From the NCBI GenBank assembly GCA_014529385.2, contig CM043969.1, positions 36,515,922 to 36,579,921 of the forward strand: a stretch of 64,000 bases of DNA, read 5' to 3'. How positions within the stretch are numbered: the stretch's first letter is position 1; the number at the start of each line of letters is the position of its first letter. Under the pieces are notes generated by a model. The model was given only the letters and a program-made list of their open reading frames with translations. It was not told the DNA's origin and did no database searches. Source of the DNA: Adiantum capillus-veneris. Lineage: Eukaryota > Streptophyta > Polypodiopsida > Polypodiales > Pteridaceae. The position numbers were made by a program, and so were the translations under genes. Positions 23,068 to 33,900 of this stretch are shown in pieces.

Positions 23068-23326
23068 TGTGGGATGTATGTCTAACCTCACCATCCTATC
23101 TTATTGCAGTATTAGCGAGAACCACGATTAATTTGGCAATCCATGAGACGAAGCTGAATCGACTAGTGCATAGAGGCTACAAGAGGTTTTCAATCTCTCG
23201 GAAAATAATTAACAACTTGCATCTAGCTCAAGCTACACTCAACTGACTGAAATCACCAAAAGCCAATCACTCATCGGCAAACAAATCACATTCGTTACAG
23301 CATCACATGACATCCAAACGTAACGA
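23068..23326 (-). mobile_element. Element B 5' LTR, proximal part
   Basis: On the minus strand this sequence ends in ...GACATACATCCCACA, followed by the primer binding site, so it should be the end of the 5' LTR. Element P was inserted at 23327 (target ACGA, 23323-23326), so the LTR would continue at 34698. A partner sequence on the 3' side was not found. Confidence 0.55.
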
Positions 23327-23927
23327 TGCCATGCAGCTCCGCTCCCATGCAAAGAAAGATTCCATAAAAATGCACATTAATTTTGTTTTAAGCTTATATG
23401 TTTAATGAACAGTGATTAAGGGCTGGTTGCAGGCCGAGTTCAATGTTGAATGTATATCAAATGCGGCTGAAAGGACGAAAACATGCCTTAATGATGCTAA
23501 AGTGTTATTATTGAAGTGAACAAAAATGGGGTATTTTGTCCTAGAACTGCAGTGCTCGATGTGCTCTATTGGCCTGTCTTTACGGCTCGTCGATTGGAGC
23601 TACAATGAAGAAGTTATGGCAGTTTAAAGTTCAAGTCGATTGCTGATCCGTGCCGGATTGGGCAAGAGCACTTGAGGGGATAAAAAATAAATGAATGCAT
23701 CAGACTGAAGTGATCACTTTGTGGAGCGTGTCGATCTTTTCAGATCGGGGATTGGACTTACGGTTGCCAAATTATTGACTGTTTAATATTTATCGGGGGT
23801 CAGCTCCGAACTAGCCGGTCTACTCAGTTGGAGTGCCATCTCGAAGTATTTGTCTTTTTCCGGGTTTTGGAATGCAAATATTGCGGGGAAAGGCCAACCC
23901 TACTGTGGTTTGCTGTAGAAAATTGAG

Positions 23928-24190
23928 TTGCTTGGTAGAGCCTTGGCCGATATGTATGCAAAATGTGATGCTGTTACGAAGGCACAAAAAGCTCTTGTTG
24001 AGTTCTCTGACTAAAATGTCGTCTTCTAGGATGCAATGAGTATGGGCGATGTCTTGGTCGGTATGTATGCTTAATGTGGGGCCTTAATGAAGCTTAGAGA
24101 TCGACGGAAGCTTAGAAAAGCACTACCCGATATGTATGTCAAATGTGGTGTCCTCCCTTATGGAGCTATGGCAGCCCAAAGCCAATAAAA
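23928..24190 (+). pseudogene. PPR-like fragment in P 5' LTR
   Basis: One frame with a stop reads LADMYAKCDAVTKAQKALVE, then a diverged DVLVGMYA*CGALMKL segment, then LPDMYVKCGVLPYGAMAAQS. MYAKCG, VFWDAM and repeated spacing are typical of plant PLS-class pentatricopeptide repeat proteins that bind organellar RNA. Only two or three repeat ends are present, with stops, so it is a captured remnant, not a gene. The 3' LTR has the same stretch at 32918-33180. Confidence 0.7.
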
Positions 24191-24302
24191 GGCATGGCCG
24201 CCCACTTGCTAAGAAAAAAAAAGGCAACCCTATTTTTTTTTTTAGGGAGTGTCAACATTCAAAAAATGCTCAAAATCCGGCCCTGCCATGTCATAGGGAA
24301 GG

Positions 24303-24376
24303 TACCCATTAGCGACGTTGCTAATGGGTAGGCGGTTTTTTTTTAGCAAAAGGGGAGGCCCATGCAACTATAAAAA
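24303..24376 (+). promoter_or_regulatory. P 5' LTR promoter: inverted repeat plus TATA box
   Basis: An inverted repeat with 11-bp arms TACCCATTAGC and GCTAATGGGTA around GACGTT lies at 24303-24330, and CTATAAAAA at 24368-24376 is a TATA box about 40 bp downstream. The centre contains an ACGT core, as in bZIP sites. The same module is present three times in the 3' LTR and in variant form in element E. Confidence 0.6.
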
Positions 24377-25146
24377 CAAAAAGGAACAAATTCTTCATGG
24401 CATCATCTTGGAAAACCTCCTCATAAGCGACAGCTCTCAAGCTCCTTAAGCTCTTAAGCTCTCCTCCTCATATCTTCAAGCTCTTGAGCTCTTAAGCTCT
24501 CTAATCTCCCAAACTTAACGGATTTTCGCTCAGAAGCCATTCCTAAACCTCGAGAACTCCTTAACCTTAACCTCATAAGCTATCCTAAACCTCGAAACTC
24601 CATATTCTTAACCTCTTAAACCAAGGTGCTTAGCTTAATTGTGCCCTTAATCAAGCTAATCTTAAACCCCATAAGCCAAACCTTTCTAAGCTGACTGAGC
24701 CGATTCCCTAAACCCAATTAAAGCTTCAAAGCCATCATTAGCCTTTCAAATCCTCAACTTTAAACCCCATAATCCATTCCAATCTTATTCTAAACTTGAT
24801 TAGCCATTAAAATCATCAAGCTTAACTTTCATTAGCTATCCTAAACCTACTCGAAGCCCATTAGCCATTCGAATCGAGGAGCAAAAGACAGAGTAAGCAG
24901 AGTTCATCAATTTCTTGTTTAAGCACTTGATTTAAGCCAGATTTTTTTCTTGTAAAGATCATTTAATCTTCTATAGTGATTTATTAACCATGGATTGTGT
25001 CGATTAACTGGAAATTAGACGGACTGTTTGTTTTAAACTCTATTTTCAATAATTCTGTCTGCTACATCTTTTTTCCCGCACCTCTCACAACTAGGGGCCC
25101 GGTGCCTTCCTGGCTCACCTTTCGCACAATTATCCTTTGACATTCT

Positions 25147-25164
25147 TGGTGAACCCGACGTGAA
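25147..25164 (+). promoter_or_regulatory. Element P candidate primer binding site
   Basis: TGGTGAACCCGACGTGAA starts four bases after the LTR end and begins TGG, as required to pair with the CCA end of a tRNA. I could not name the tRNA. Confidence 0.55.
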
Positions 25165-25198
25165 ACGAACAGGGGTGAGCAGTGTGGGTGAAGAAGGA

Positions 25199-25930
25199 TG
25201 TCGACACCGCAAGAGGCTGCCATGCAGCAAATGATGCAGCAGTTTGCTGCTTACATGCAACAACAGCAGGCTGCCCAACAGTAGTACAATTTGTAGTAGA
25301 GGACCTGTAAAGCTTGACACACAGTTATCAAGAAATTGCATTGATTTGAAGGCCAGGATATTAGCAAATTTTGCAACATCTATGAACATGCAATGGAAGA
25401 GAATGGAATTGATGATCAAAATGCAGTCAAAGGGTTCCATTTGATTGCGGAGCCGGAACTTAGGAGTCGAATTAAAGAGATTTAGGTGCTTCAAGGTCCG
25501 AATCGGCAGGATTTTAAGAAGGCGCTTCAGGAGGAATACTTCCTGGAGGATTCGCGAGGATTCGCAAAGAGTAACTAGGCAAAGTTTTATGAAGTGGGTG
25601 CTAAAGAAGAACAAAAATTTGTCTGCACAAGAGTTATTGCGGGAATTTGAGAAGAAATTCGAGCAACTATCCTCGATAGAGCGACGTTCAATGAGGGATC
25701 AGAAGGTTGAGCTGTTCATTCAGGCTGCTGATCCTCGACTTTAGAAGAGTGTAGTGCAGTTGCTAGAGGATCCAAGTGGAGAATTGGGCTTAGCATTCGA
25801 CTGAAAGGTAGTCACTGAAGCAGTCAACATGATCCTGAAACGACAGATGAGATTCGATAAGTTGATCGTGGCTGACATCATGGATGTTGCGGAAGAGGAA
25901 CCTAAAGAGAAGGTGATGTTGAAGGGCACA
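25199..25930 (+). pseudogene. Element P gag
   Basis: The start at 25199 gives a Gln/Met-rich N-terminus (MSTPQEAAMQQMMQQFAAYM), then stops. Further downstream, in shifting frames, come FEGQDISKFCNIYEHAMEEN, ALQEEYFLEDS, LSAQELLREFEKKFEQLSSI and RDQKVELFIQAADPRL, in the order of plant gypsy gag proteins (DEYF, NELLREFE, LFLQAAD). The gag then runs straight into RNase H sequence near 25930 with no protease or RT between, so an internal deletion joined the two. Confidence 0.75.
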
Positions 25931-26891
25931 GGTATGCAGTGAGATTTAGAGCCAAGGTGCTCAATGCTCGTCAACGAGGATATCCATAGGTTGAGAGGGA
26001 ACTTTGGGGCATTGCTACAGCTCTGAGGACCGACAAAGAATACTTTATTGGAGCTTTTGTTGTGGTAGAGATAGATTGCTTGCCACTGATAGGGATGATT
26101 GCAAACTGCTCTACTGCGGACATTGCCATGCTACGATGGATAGCCTATATTAAGTCTCTTAACCCTAAATTTTGTCATATTGCATGTAGAGATAACCCTG
26201 TTGCACATATGTTATCAAGAGCCAGGTTTGAAGATGAAGAAGAGATGCTAACCACGAGTGATGATGTTGGCTTGAAGTTCTACACATCTTCTTATCTACA
26301 TGGATGTTGCAGAAGAGGAACCTAAAGAGAAGGTGATGCTGAAGGGCACAGGTATGCTGTGAGATTTGGAGCCAAGGTGCTCAATGCTCATCAAGAGGAT
26401 ATCCACAGATTAAGAGGGAACTTTGGGGCGTTGCTACTGCTTTAAGGACCGACAAAGAATACTTTATTGGAGCTTCTGTTGTGGTAGAGATAGATTGCTT
26501 GCCACTGATAGGGATGATTGCAAACTGCTCTACTGCGGACATTGCCATGCTACAATGGATAGCCTATATTAAGTCTCTTAACCCTGAATTTTGTCATATT
26601 GTAGGTAGAGATAACCCTGTTTCACATGTGTTATCAAGAGCCAGGTTTGAAGATGAAGAAGAGATGTTGTCCATGAGTGATGATGTTGGATTGAAGTTCT
26701 ACACGTCTTCTTATCTACATGCCAACTGTGGTGGTATTGCTCATGTTTTTGAAGTCTTTTCTGAAGAGTTTTATGATGGAGAGTGGCTTATGATTGGCCT
26801 CTACCTAAGTACTCTCACTAGACAAGAAGGATGGAGTGATCAAGAATTCAAGAAGATCAGGAAAAAGGCCTATGGCTATTTCTTGAAAGAC
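25881..26891 (+). pseudogene. Element P RNase H region in 420-bp tandem duplication
   Basis: Frames 26062-26325 and 26481-26951 both carry VEIDCLPLIGMIANCSTADI and DNPVxHxLSRARFEDEEEML, the end of an RT-linked RNase H. The nucleotide sequence from 25881 repeats at 26301 (shift of 420 bp), including the gag-RNase H join, so the deletion came first and the duplication second. Coding similarity then stops at 26891, where S1 is inserted (YGYFLKD is split from GHLWKQPKRP at 31031). Confidence 0.8.
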
Positions 26892-28023
26892 TGTGAGGTC
26901 CCCAAACCGCCAATACCAAAGGTCGGGATGGGATCCTTGATAGGTCTCTAGGTCTAATAAAACTCAGAGTCTCTAAATAAGAAAAATCCAAGGAATATAC
27001 CTTTACCATTAACAATGGCTTGGGTCTATAGCCTTAGAAGCAGACCTAGTGATGTCTCGTAGTGGAAACGGGACAACGTATTCAAACGGCCTACAAAAAG
27101 AAAAAAAAAATTCCGGCCCTATAACTTCATCATTCAGATTATGGTTTCCTTAGCCAACGCTTTTTTCCCCCTAACATTCGTGAGGGCACAACCGTTGGTG
27201 GATTCCTCTTCCAAGTGAAGAAGTTTCTAGAACGTTTTAGTGCGTAGGAATGGATAGTTACCTGACTAATCAGGTCCACCCGTCCATAATTGACAACCTT
27301 AGTCAATCCCCACTTACCACCCCGCACTCACACAAGATTCATTTATCTTATTATCACATTGTTTTAACACTTAAAATAATGGTTTCTTATAACGTTTCAT
27401 CACAGTAATTCCTTAAAGACAACATTGAAAGCATTCTTTTAGAAAACAGACATCTTTAACTTAAAACAGGGTACTGTCAATCAAAACATTGTCCCTAATA
27501 ACCATGACCAGTACTCTTCTTGTCTCAAGACCACCTAAGGGTGAAAAAAAAACAGCACCCATTCCTTATTCAAATCCAGAGTGGATAAACCCCCACCCAA
27601 GGTTCCGGGTGCTCATACACCAAACCAATTGCCCATACAACCGTGCGGCTCCCCTAGGATTAAAAAAGCGGTATCCTAACCTATGTAGAAACATCAAGAC
27701 ATGACACGGAGTAGAAACTCAACGTTCATGGGGGTAACCGACTTATCCGTGGCTAGAAAGCCAATCATTATCATCAATTTATACTAAGCACTTTCTTGAG
27801 ACAAGCTGTTTTAAGGATGATCAATCATATCTTTCCTAATTCAACCAGTTTTAACCCAAACAATTCTTTCTACATTATAAACAAATGCACGTTGGAAGTT
27901 ACCTTCCGTTTTCAGCCAGTTTATTCTTCCTAACCTTACGTATGCAATGCTAACTTAAAAATGAGCTTTAAAAGATTTTAAGTGAACAAAATAGAAATCC
28001 ACCTGGGACTACTCGTCCATGTG

Positions 28024-28164
28024 CTATGGGGCGGGAGCTCGTAGACTTTCCTCCGTTGGCCTATGGCTAGGCCCAGCCTCATGGTCATTAGTGGCCTTGT
28101 TTCTTTTGTTGCTAACATCCTCTTCCTCGGTAAGAGGATTTCCCCTGGTTCTCTTTGGAGCCAT
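28024..28164 (-). CDS. S1 short ORF beginning MAPKR
   Basis: This 46-codon frame starts MAPKRTRGNPLTEEEDVSNK and is basic/acidic throughout, with no membrane segment or recognised domain. It lies in the minus strand, as does the TATA box of S1. S2 carries a frame with the same opening residues (47050-47280). It may be the beginning of a former gag or a short LTR-encoded peptide; expression is unknown. Confidence 0.4.
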   Translation of the reverse strand: MAPKRTRGNPLTEEEDVSNKRNKATNDHEAGPSHRPTEESLRAPAP

Positions 28165-28669
28165 GTTGGTAGCCTCATAAAAAGACTTAATCCATTAGAA
28201 GTTTAATTGAATAATCTTCTTTTTCCTTGTCTACCCAAAAATAAGGATTTTTGGAGTAAGTAGGTATCTTTAATAGTCCATTTGATGAGATATTCCTCCT
28301 GTAACTTATTTATGCTATAAATAATTTTCCATAATTTCCATTTAATTTGGAAAGTCCTTTAACTAGGTTTCTCCTTAGTCTATCTTCCATTTTGACCTTG
28401 GTAAATTATAAATTTCTATCCGCTGATGGATTACTCTCTCTAAATTGGAATTGAATATGTTCTACCTTTAGTAGTTTGCATAAATTTGATTAATAACCTT
28501 TTCCTCCTATACTTATGGTCTAAATTAGGTAACATTTTACTGATAGTAATTTATTGTACCATCCATTTATGTTGAGGTAACTTTTCCACCCTTCAATAGT
28601 GATTTTGGACCTCAGGTATCTATTTGGTAATTAGATAAATTCATTTACAAATTTCCCTTGTCTATTTTA

Positions 28670-30060
28670 TACACAAAATCGGTTACTTTTATTGAAGATA
28701 AATACCTAAACTATTTATCTGAGGTTAGAGTATTTACCACGGGTTTCTCAAGGTGTATTCTACCTTTGGTATTTATATCAAAGGTTTTTGGATTAATTTA
28801 CTATATTCCTTCTTTTATTTTTCCCTAAAAATAATATAACTTTACTGGGATAATTACGTAAACTAATTATCTGAGGGTAAAATAATTATCACAATTTCCC
28901 TAAGGTGTAACTAACCTCTGATAAATAACTCAAAGCAATTTGAATCAATTTATTTATTTTTCCCTTTTAATATGTCATAACAGAGTATTTCTACTAAAGT
29001 AATCAGGTAAATAACTTATCTGAGCTTGAAATAACTATCACAGGTTCCCTAGCATGTATTTAAACTCTGATAAATAACTCAAATCCATTGGAATTATTTT
29101 ACTAATTTTCCCCTTTTACTTTGTCCTAAAAACAGAGTATTTCTGCTAAAGTAATTAAGTATATTAATTATATGAGCTTAAAATAATTATCATAGGTTTT
29201 CTAACATGTAATTAAACTCTAATAAATAACTCAAATCAATTGGAATCAATTTACTAATTTTCCCCTTTTAATTTGTCCTAAAAATTAAGTATTTCTGCTA
29301 AAGTAATTAGGTAAAATAATTATCTGAGTTTGATATAATTATCATGGGTTTTTTAACATGTATTTATTATTTGGTAAATAACTCAAAGCAATTGGAATCA
29401 ATTTACTAATTTTCCCCTATTTAATTTATCCTAAAAACAGAGTATTTCTGCTAAAGTAATTAGATAAATTAATTATCTGAGCTTCTCCTAATTATCACGG
29501 GTTTTATAATATGTAATTAACCACTAAGAAATAACTCGGTTCAATTTGAGTCCATTTGCTAATTTTCCCTATTTAATTTGTCCTAAAAATAGAGTATTTC
29601 TTCTAAAGTAATTAGATAAATTAATTATTTGAGCTTATTCTAATTATCACAAGTTTCCTAACATGTAATTAACCACTGATAAGTAACTTAATTCAATTTG
29701 AATCCATTTGCTAGTTTCCCTTATTTAATTTGTCCTAAAACCAGAGTATTTCTGCTAGAGTAATTAGATAAATTAATTATCTAAGCTTCTCCTAATTATC
29801 ACAGATTTCCTAACACATAAAAAACCACTGAGAAATAACTCAAAGCATTTGAAATCAATTTACTAATTTCTCCTATTTAATTTGTCTTAAAAATAGAGTA
29901 ATTTTGCTAAATTAATTAAGTAAATTAATTATCTGAGCTTCTCCTAATTATCACGAGTTCCCTAACATATAATTAACCACTGATAAATAGCTCAAGGAAT
30001 TTTGAATCAATTTGATTATTTTCCCCTTTAATTTTCTCTAAAAAGTAGTGTAATTCGGCC
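28670..30060. repeat. 152-bp tandem satellite inside S1
   Basis: The landmark CAGAGTATTTCTGCTAAAGT (and variants) recurs at about 28981, 29133, 29285, 29438, 29590, 29742, 29894 and 30046, almost exactly every 152 bp. Weaker units continue left to about 28670. The units are AT-rich with an AATTAATTATCTGAGCTT segment and about 80-95% similar by eye. There are at least eight clear monomers. Confidence 0.88.
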
Positions 30061-30439
30061 TAATTAATTAGGAAAATTATTCAAAAAATTATAGGATAAT
30101 TTTCCTAGCTTAATGACTGTCTAATATAGTTCTGATAATTACCTCAACTTAATCTAAGCTTAATTAATATACTTCCCATTAATTCATGGTTAATTTGGTT
30201 AATTTCAACCCTTAATATGATAGGATAATTAATTAGCTAAACATTACCAAGCTTAATTACAACAATCAGCAAAGAATAATTAATTAAGAGAGGGTTTATG
30301 AGTATACATAGGCCTAATCTTTGATTTATTAACAAAATAGATTAATCTAGCCTTGCTTATTAAGAAGGATTAGGATAATTACCGTTTAGGTTAATCGACT
30401 AGATCTTAATCTCTAGTGGTTTCTATGTAGCATTCTCTC

Positions 30440-30488
<49 letters not shown>

Positions 30489-30528
30489 TCAAGGCTCCGA
30501 GTCTGGCCAATTTGTGAAGCAAGGGGTC

Positions 30529-30538
30529 CTATTTATAG
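30529..30538 (-). promoter_or_regulatory. S1 TATA box (minus strand)
   Basis: CTATAAATAG on the minus strand is followed by GACCCC. A 46-bp AG/CT array (30441-30486) lies 40-90 bp downstream, where a transcript leader would be. Confidence 0.5.
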
Positions 30539-31030
30539 TTTTCTGGTACTCATAAGCTTCACAGCCTGGAAAAAGCAGTTGCTTGCAGCTCAAGCAGCCC
30601 TACAGCTCTAGATGGCACCCCTTGCTGCTAAATGAGTCCCTGGCATGTCAGTGATGACCTTCCCATTACTTGTCAGCTTTTAAAATGTCAATTCTGCTAT
30701 ATTTTGACCTATTTTTGCTTAATTGGTAAAATATCTTGTAAATATCTAGGAAGCCTTTAATAAAGTTTATGCTTAAATGATTACTACAACCCTTTAATTT
30801 TTCTTAATAATTAATTTACATTGAATCTTCCAGAAGGACTAGCGGGGCCAGTTTTTGTTCGAATTTAAATCTGAAAATTTCTAGCCCGGGGTTTGTTGTG
30901 CTTAAGATTCCAAAAATACCAATATTTTCCATGGTTGGGTAATTCTACATTGCTTTTTCAATAATCATATCTGTTTGATTAAGCTTTATACAATCTTTAA
31001 GGTTTCAGAAACCGGAAACCTTACAAAGAC

Positions 31031-31750
31031 GGACATTTATGGAAGCAACCGAAGCGCCCAGGATGGGTACTATACCGAATTATTTGCGACAAAGCAACCC
31101 AACGGCAGGTGATTAAAGAGTTTCATGAAAGTCTATGGGCTAGACATAAAGGAGTCTGGGCAACCTTTGTCAAGATTAAAGACCTATATTGGTGGAGAGG
31201 TATGTATAAAGATGTGGTTCAATTTGTGGAATCATGCTTAATATGTCAACAGTACTCTAATGTGCGACATAGTGCATACCACCTATCCACTGGCTATGCA
31301 CTACAAGTGGGTGGTGGACCTTATTACAATGCCAGTAGGAGTGTGGCAGATGAGATATATTGTCCTTGCCAGGGAAGATCTTACAAATCAGATTGAAGGT
31401 AGAGCTTTGCATATCAAAGCTACCAGTTCAATATGCAAGTTTTTGCTTGAAGATGTTATCTCTAGGTATGGATGTGTTGGCAGAATTACCGCGGATAGAG
31501 GGGAGCTGGATGCAGATGAAGCTCGAGACTTTTTTGCTCGTATGGGCATTAAACTCACCCTCACCACAGCATATAATCCAGAAGGTAACGGGAAGAGTGA
31601 AAGAGGACATCCACCTATTGTTAAAGCTTTAGCAAAGGCGTGTGAAGGACATATTGGTGATTGGCCTAAACTCTTGCCATTTGCTTTGTGGGCTGATCGC
31701 ACTACACATAGTTCAGATTTATGCCATTCAAATTGATCCATGGGTAGAAA
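31031..31750 (+). pseudogene. Element P integrase: zinc-binding module and core
   Basis: The zinc-binding part (FHESLWARHKGVWATFVKIK, then CLICQQYSNVRH) is at 31109-31270. After a frameshift the core has D in YKWVVDLITMPVGVW, D in ITADRGELDADEA and E in NPEGNGKSERGHPPIV (31260-31736). Before the insert the same gene reads up to YFLKD at 26891, so this continues the P polyprotein. A stop (31737) separates it from the tail. Confidence 0.82.
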
Positions 31751-31756
31751 CCCATT

Positions 31757-32269
31757 ATGCCTACGGAGAAAGCAATTACAAGTTGGACCATAATGCCATG
31801 GGAAGAAGGTATGTCTACTGAAGACTTTCTTGCTCTACATATTCGGCAGCTTGAGAGGCGTCAAGAGGATATTGAGCAGGCTAAAGAGAAGCTTAAGGAG
31901 GCAAGATTGAAGAATAAGGTATCATTTTATGGAAAGCATAGAATACGAACACATGCTATCAAAGATGGTGACTGGGTACTTGTCTATGACAGTAGCTTTG
32001 AGAACCAATACTCTGGTATGCGGAAAATGGTGAAACGGTGGTTTGGACCATATGTGGTGCAACATGTTTTTGATAATGCGACATATCAATTATGTGAACT
32101 AGATGGTACTATGTTCAAGGTGCCTATTGCATGGAAAAGGATCAAGCTATTCAAGAAGCGAGAAGGCAAGATCGTTCTTGAAGATTCACATTCAGATATG
32201 CCTCCAGAGGATCATGTTATGTATACATCAAATGATATGTCTGATGATGATTTTAATGAAACTGATTAA
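31757..32269 (+). pseudogene. Element P integrase C-terminal tail
   Basis: A 170-residue frame with a Glu/Lys-rich helix (LHIRQLERRQEDIEQAKEKL), KDGDWVLVYDSSFENQYSGM and WFGPYVVQHVFDNATYQLCE, then a strongly acidic C-terminus. This is the GPY-type module of gypsy integrases. It ends 47 bases before the 3' LTR, so there is no further gene. Confidence 0.8.
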
Positions 32270-32917
32270 GTGCAATTGGCACAGACCGGAGGCTGTGTAG
32301 GTTCTGAGGGGGTGAATGTCGTGAAGCTCTGGTCCCATGCAAAGAAAGATGCCAGAAAAATGCACATTAAGTTTGTTTGAAGCTTATATGTTTAATGAAC
32401 AGTGATTAAGGGCTGGTTGCAGGCCAAGTTCAATGTTGACAGTATGTCAAATGCCGCTGAAAGGGCCAAAACATGCCTTAATGATGCTAGAAGTGTTATT
32501 CTTGAAGTGAACACAAATGGGTTATTGTGTCCTAGAACTGCAGGTGTGCTAGATGTGCTCTACCGGCCTATCTTTACAGCTCGTCGATTGGAGCTACGAT
32601 GAAGAAGTTATGGCAGTTTAAAGTTCAAGTCGATTGCAAATCCGTGCCGGATTGGGCAATAGCATCTGAGGGGATAAAAATGAAATGAATGCATCGGACT
32701 GAAGTGCTCACTTTGTGGAGCACGTTGGTCTTTTCAGATCGGGGATTGGACTTACGGTTGCCAAATTATTGACTGGTTAAGATTTATCGGGGGCCGGGTC
32801 TGCACTAGCCGGTCCACTCGATTGGAGTGCCATCGCGAAGTATTTGTCTTTTTCCGGGTTTTGGAATGCAAATATTGCGGGGAAAGGCCAACACTGGTGT
32901 GGTTTGCTGTAGAGAAC

Positions 32918-33180
32918 TGAGTTGCTTGGCAAAGCCTTGGCCAATATGTATGCAAAAGGTGGTGTTGTTACGAAGGCACAAAAAGTTCTTGTTGAGTTCT
33001 CTGACAAAAATGTCATCTTTTGGGATGCAATGAGTATGGGCGATGTCTTGGTCGGTATGTATTCTTAATGTGGGGCCTTAATGAAGATTAGAGACCGACG
33101 GAAGCTTAGCAAAGCACTACCCGATATGTATGTCAAATGTGGTGTCCTCCCTTATGGAGCTATGGCCGCCCAAAGCCAAT
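32918..33180 (+). pseudogene. PPR-like fragment in P 3' LTR
   Basis: The same stretch as 23928-24190, better preserved: LLGKALANMYAKGGVVTKAQ, NVIFWDAMSMGDVLVGMY, a stop, CGALMK, and LSKALPDMYVKCGVLPYG. The three MY(A/V)KCG-type ends mark PPR repeats. Being in both LTRs, it was part of the element when it moved. Confidence 0.72.
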
Positions 33181-33426
33181 AAAAGGCATGGCCGCCCACT
33201 TGCTAAGAGAAAAAAAAGGCAACCCTATTTTTTTTTTTAGGGGAGTGTGAACATTCAAAAAAGGAAGGGCATGGCGTGAAGACCTGTGGCGACGGGCAGT
33301 AGCGCAGGAAACAAGATGAGCTTGCACCGAGCTGTGTGGTGCTCCGATGAGGACGCCGAAGAAGCAAGAAAGGATCAGAGGATTCCACGCTGCTCAAAAT
33401 CCGGCCCTTCCATGTCATAGAGAAGG

Positions 33427-33900
33427 TACCCATTAGCGATGTCGCTAATGGGTAGGCGGTTTTTTTAAAGCAAAAGGGGAGGCCCATGCACCTATAAAAA
33501 GAAAAAGGAACGAATTCTTCACGGCATCATCTTGGAAAACCTCCTCATAAGCGACAGCTCTCAAGCTCCTTAAGCTTGAGAGCCTACCCATTAGCGATGT
33601 TGCTAATGGGTAGGCGGTTGTTTTAAAGCAAAAGGGGAGGCCCATGCAACTATAAAAATAAAAAGGAACGAATTCTTCACGCCATCATCTTGGAAAACCT
33701 CCTTATAAGCGACAGCTCTCAAGCTCCTTAAGCTTGAGAGCCTACCCATTAGCGATGTTGCTAATGGGTAGGCGGTTGTTTTAAAGCAAAAGGGGAGGCC
33801 CATGCAACTATAAAAAGAAAAAGGAACGAATTCTTCACGGCATCATCTTGGAAAACCTCCTCATAAGCGACAGCTCTCAAGCTCCTTAAGCTCTTAAGCT
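33427..33900 (+). repeat. Three tandem 158-bp promoter units in P 3' LTR
   Basis: Units begin at 33427, 33585 and 33743, each holding the TACCCATTAGC inverted repeat (centre GATGTC or GATGTT), GGGGAGGCCCATGCA, a TATA box, and a leader-like stretch with GACAGCTCTCAAGCTCCTTA. The 5' LTR has one unit. The three successive minus-strand frames here are copies of the same noncoding unit. Confidence 0.85.

Larger units (their letters stand above)
11629..23068 (-). mobile_element. Element B: Ty3/gypsy retrotransposon, internal region
   Basis: Read on the minus strand the order is LTR end, tRNA-Asp-type primer binding site (23048-23065), leader with ~290-bp repeats, gag, protease, RT, RNase H, zinc-binding module, second zinc-binding module, integrase, C-terminal extension with a protease-like fold, then a purine-rich tract at about 11631-11655. 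The right boundary is the LTR end TGTGGGATG on the plus strand at 23068. The left boundary is tentative. Element P was inserted in or next to its 5' LTR. Confidence 0.75.
23327..25142 (+). mobile_element. Element P 5' LTR
   Basis: Starts TGCCATGCAGCTCCGC and ends ...CCTTTGACA. Order along it: U3 with PPR-like sequence (23928-24190), an inverted repeat (24303-24330), a TATA box (24368-24376), then about 650 bp rich in 'TTAAGCTC' and 'CTTAACC' motifs. It has one copy of the 158-bp promoter unit that is tripled in the 3' LTR. Confidence 0.85.
26892..31025 (-). mobile_element. S1: 4.1-kb solo LTR (or minimal element) inside element P
   Basis: The insert is flanked by AAGAC at 26887-26891 and 31026-31030 and splits the RNase H-integrase linker of P. 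Plus-strand ends are TGTGAGGTCCCC and ...CCTTACA. The best TATA box (CTATAAATAG, plus coordinates 30529-30538) is on the minus strand, so it is read as a minus-strand LTR starting TGTAAGG and ending GGGGACCTCACA, the same end as S2. It contains a 152-bp satellite, an AG array (30441-30486) and a short ORF. No internal primer site, polypurine tract or pol is visible. Confidence 0.75.

Noticed and set aside
31388-31741. 117-residue minus-strand frame
   Set aside because: Antisense shadow of the P integrase core, which has the catalytic motifs on the plus strand.
33203-33803. Three similar minus-strand frames (MGLPFCFK...), looked like a gene family
   Set aside because: They are the 158-bp promoter unit read in reverse; the tandem repeat explains their similarity.
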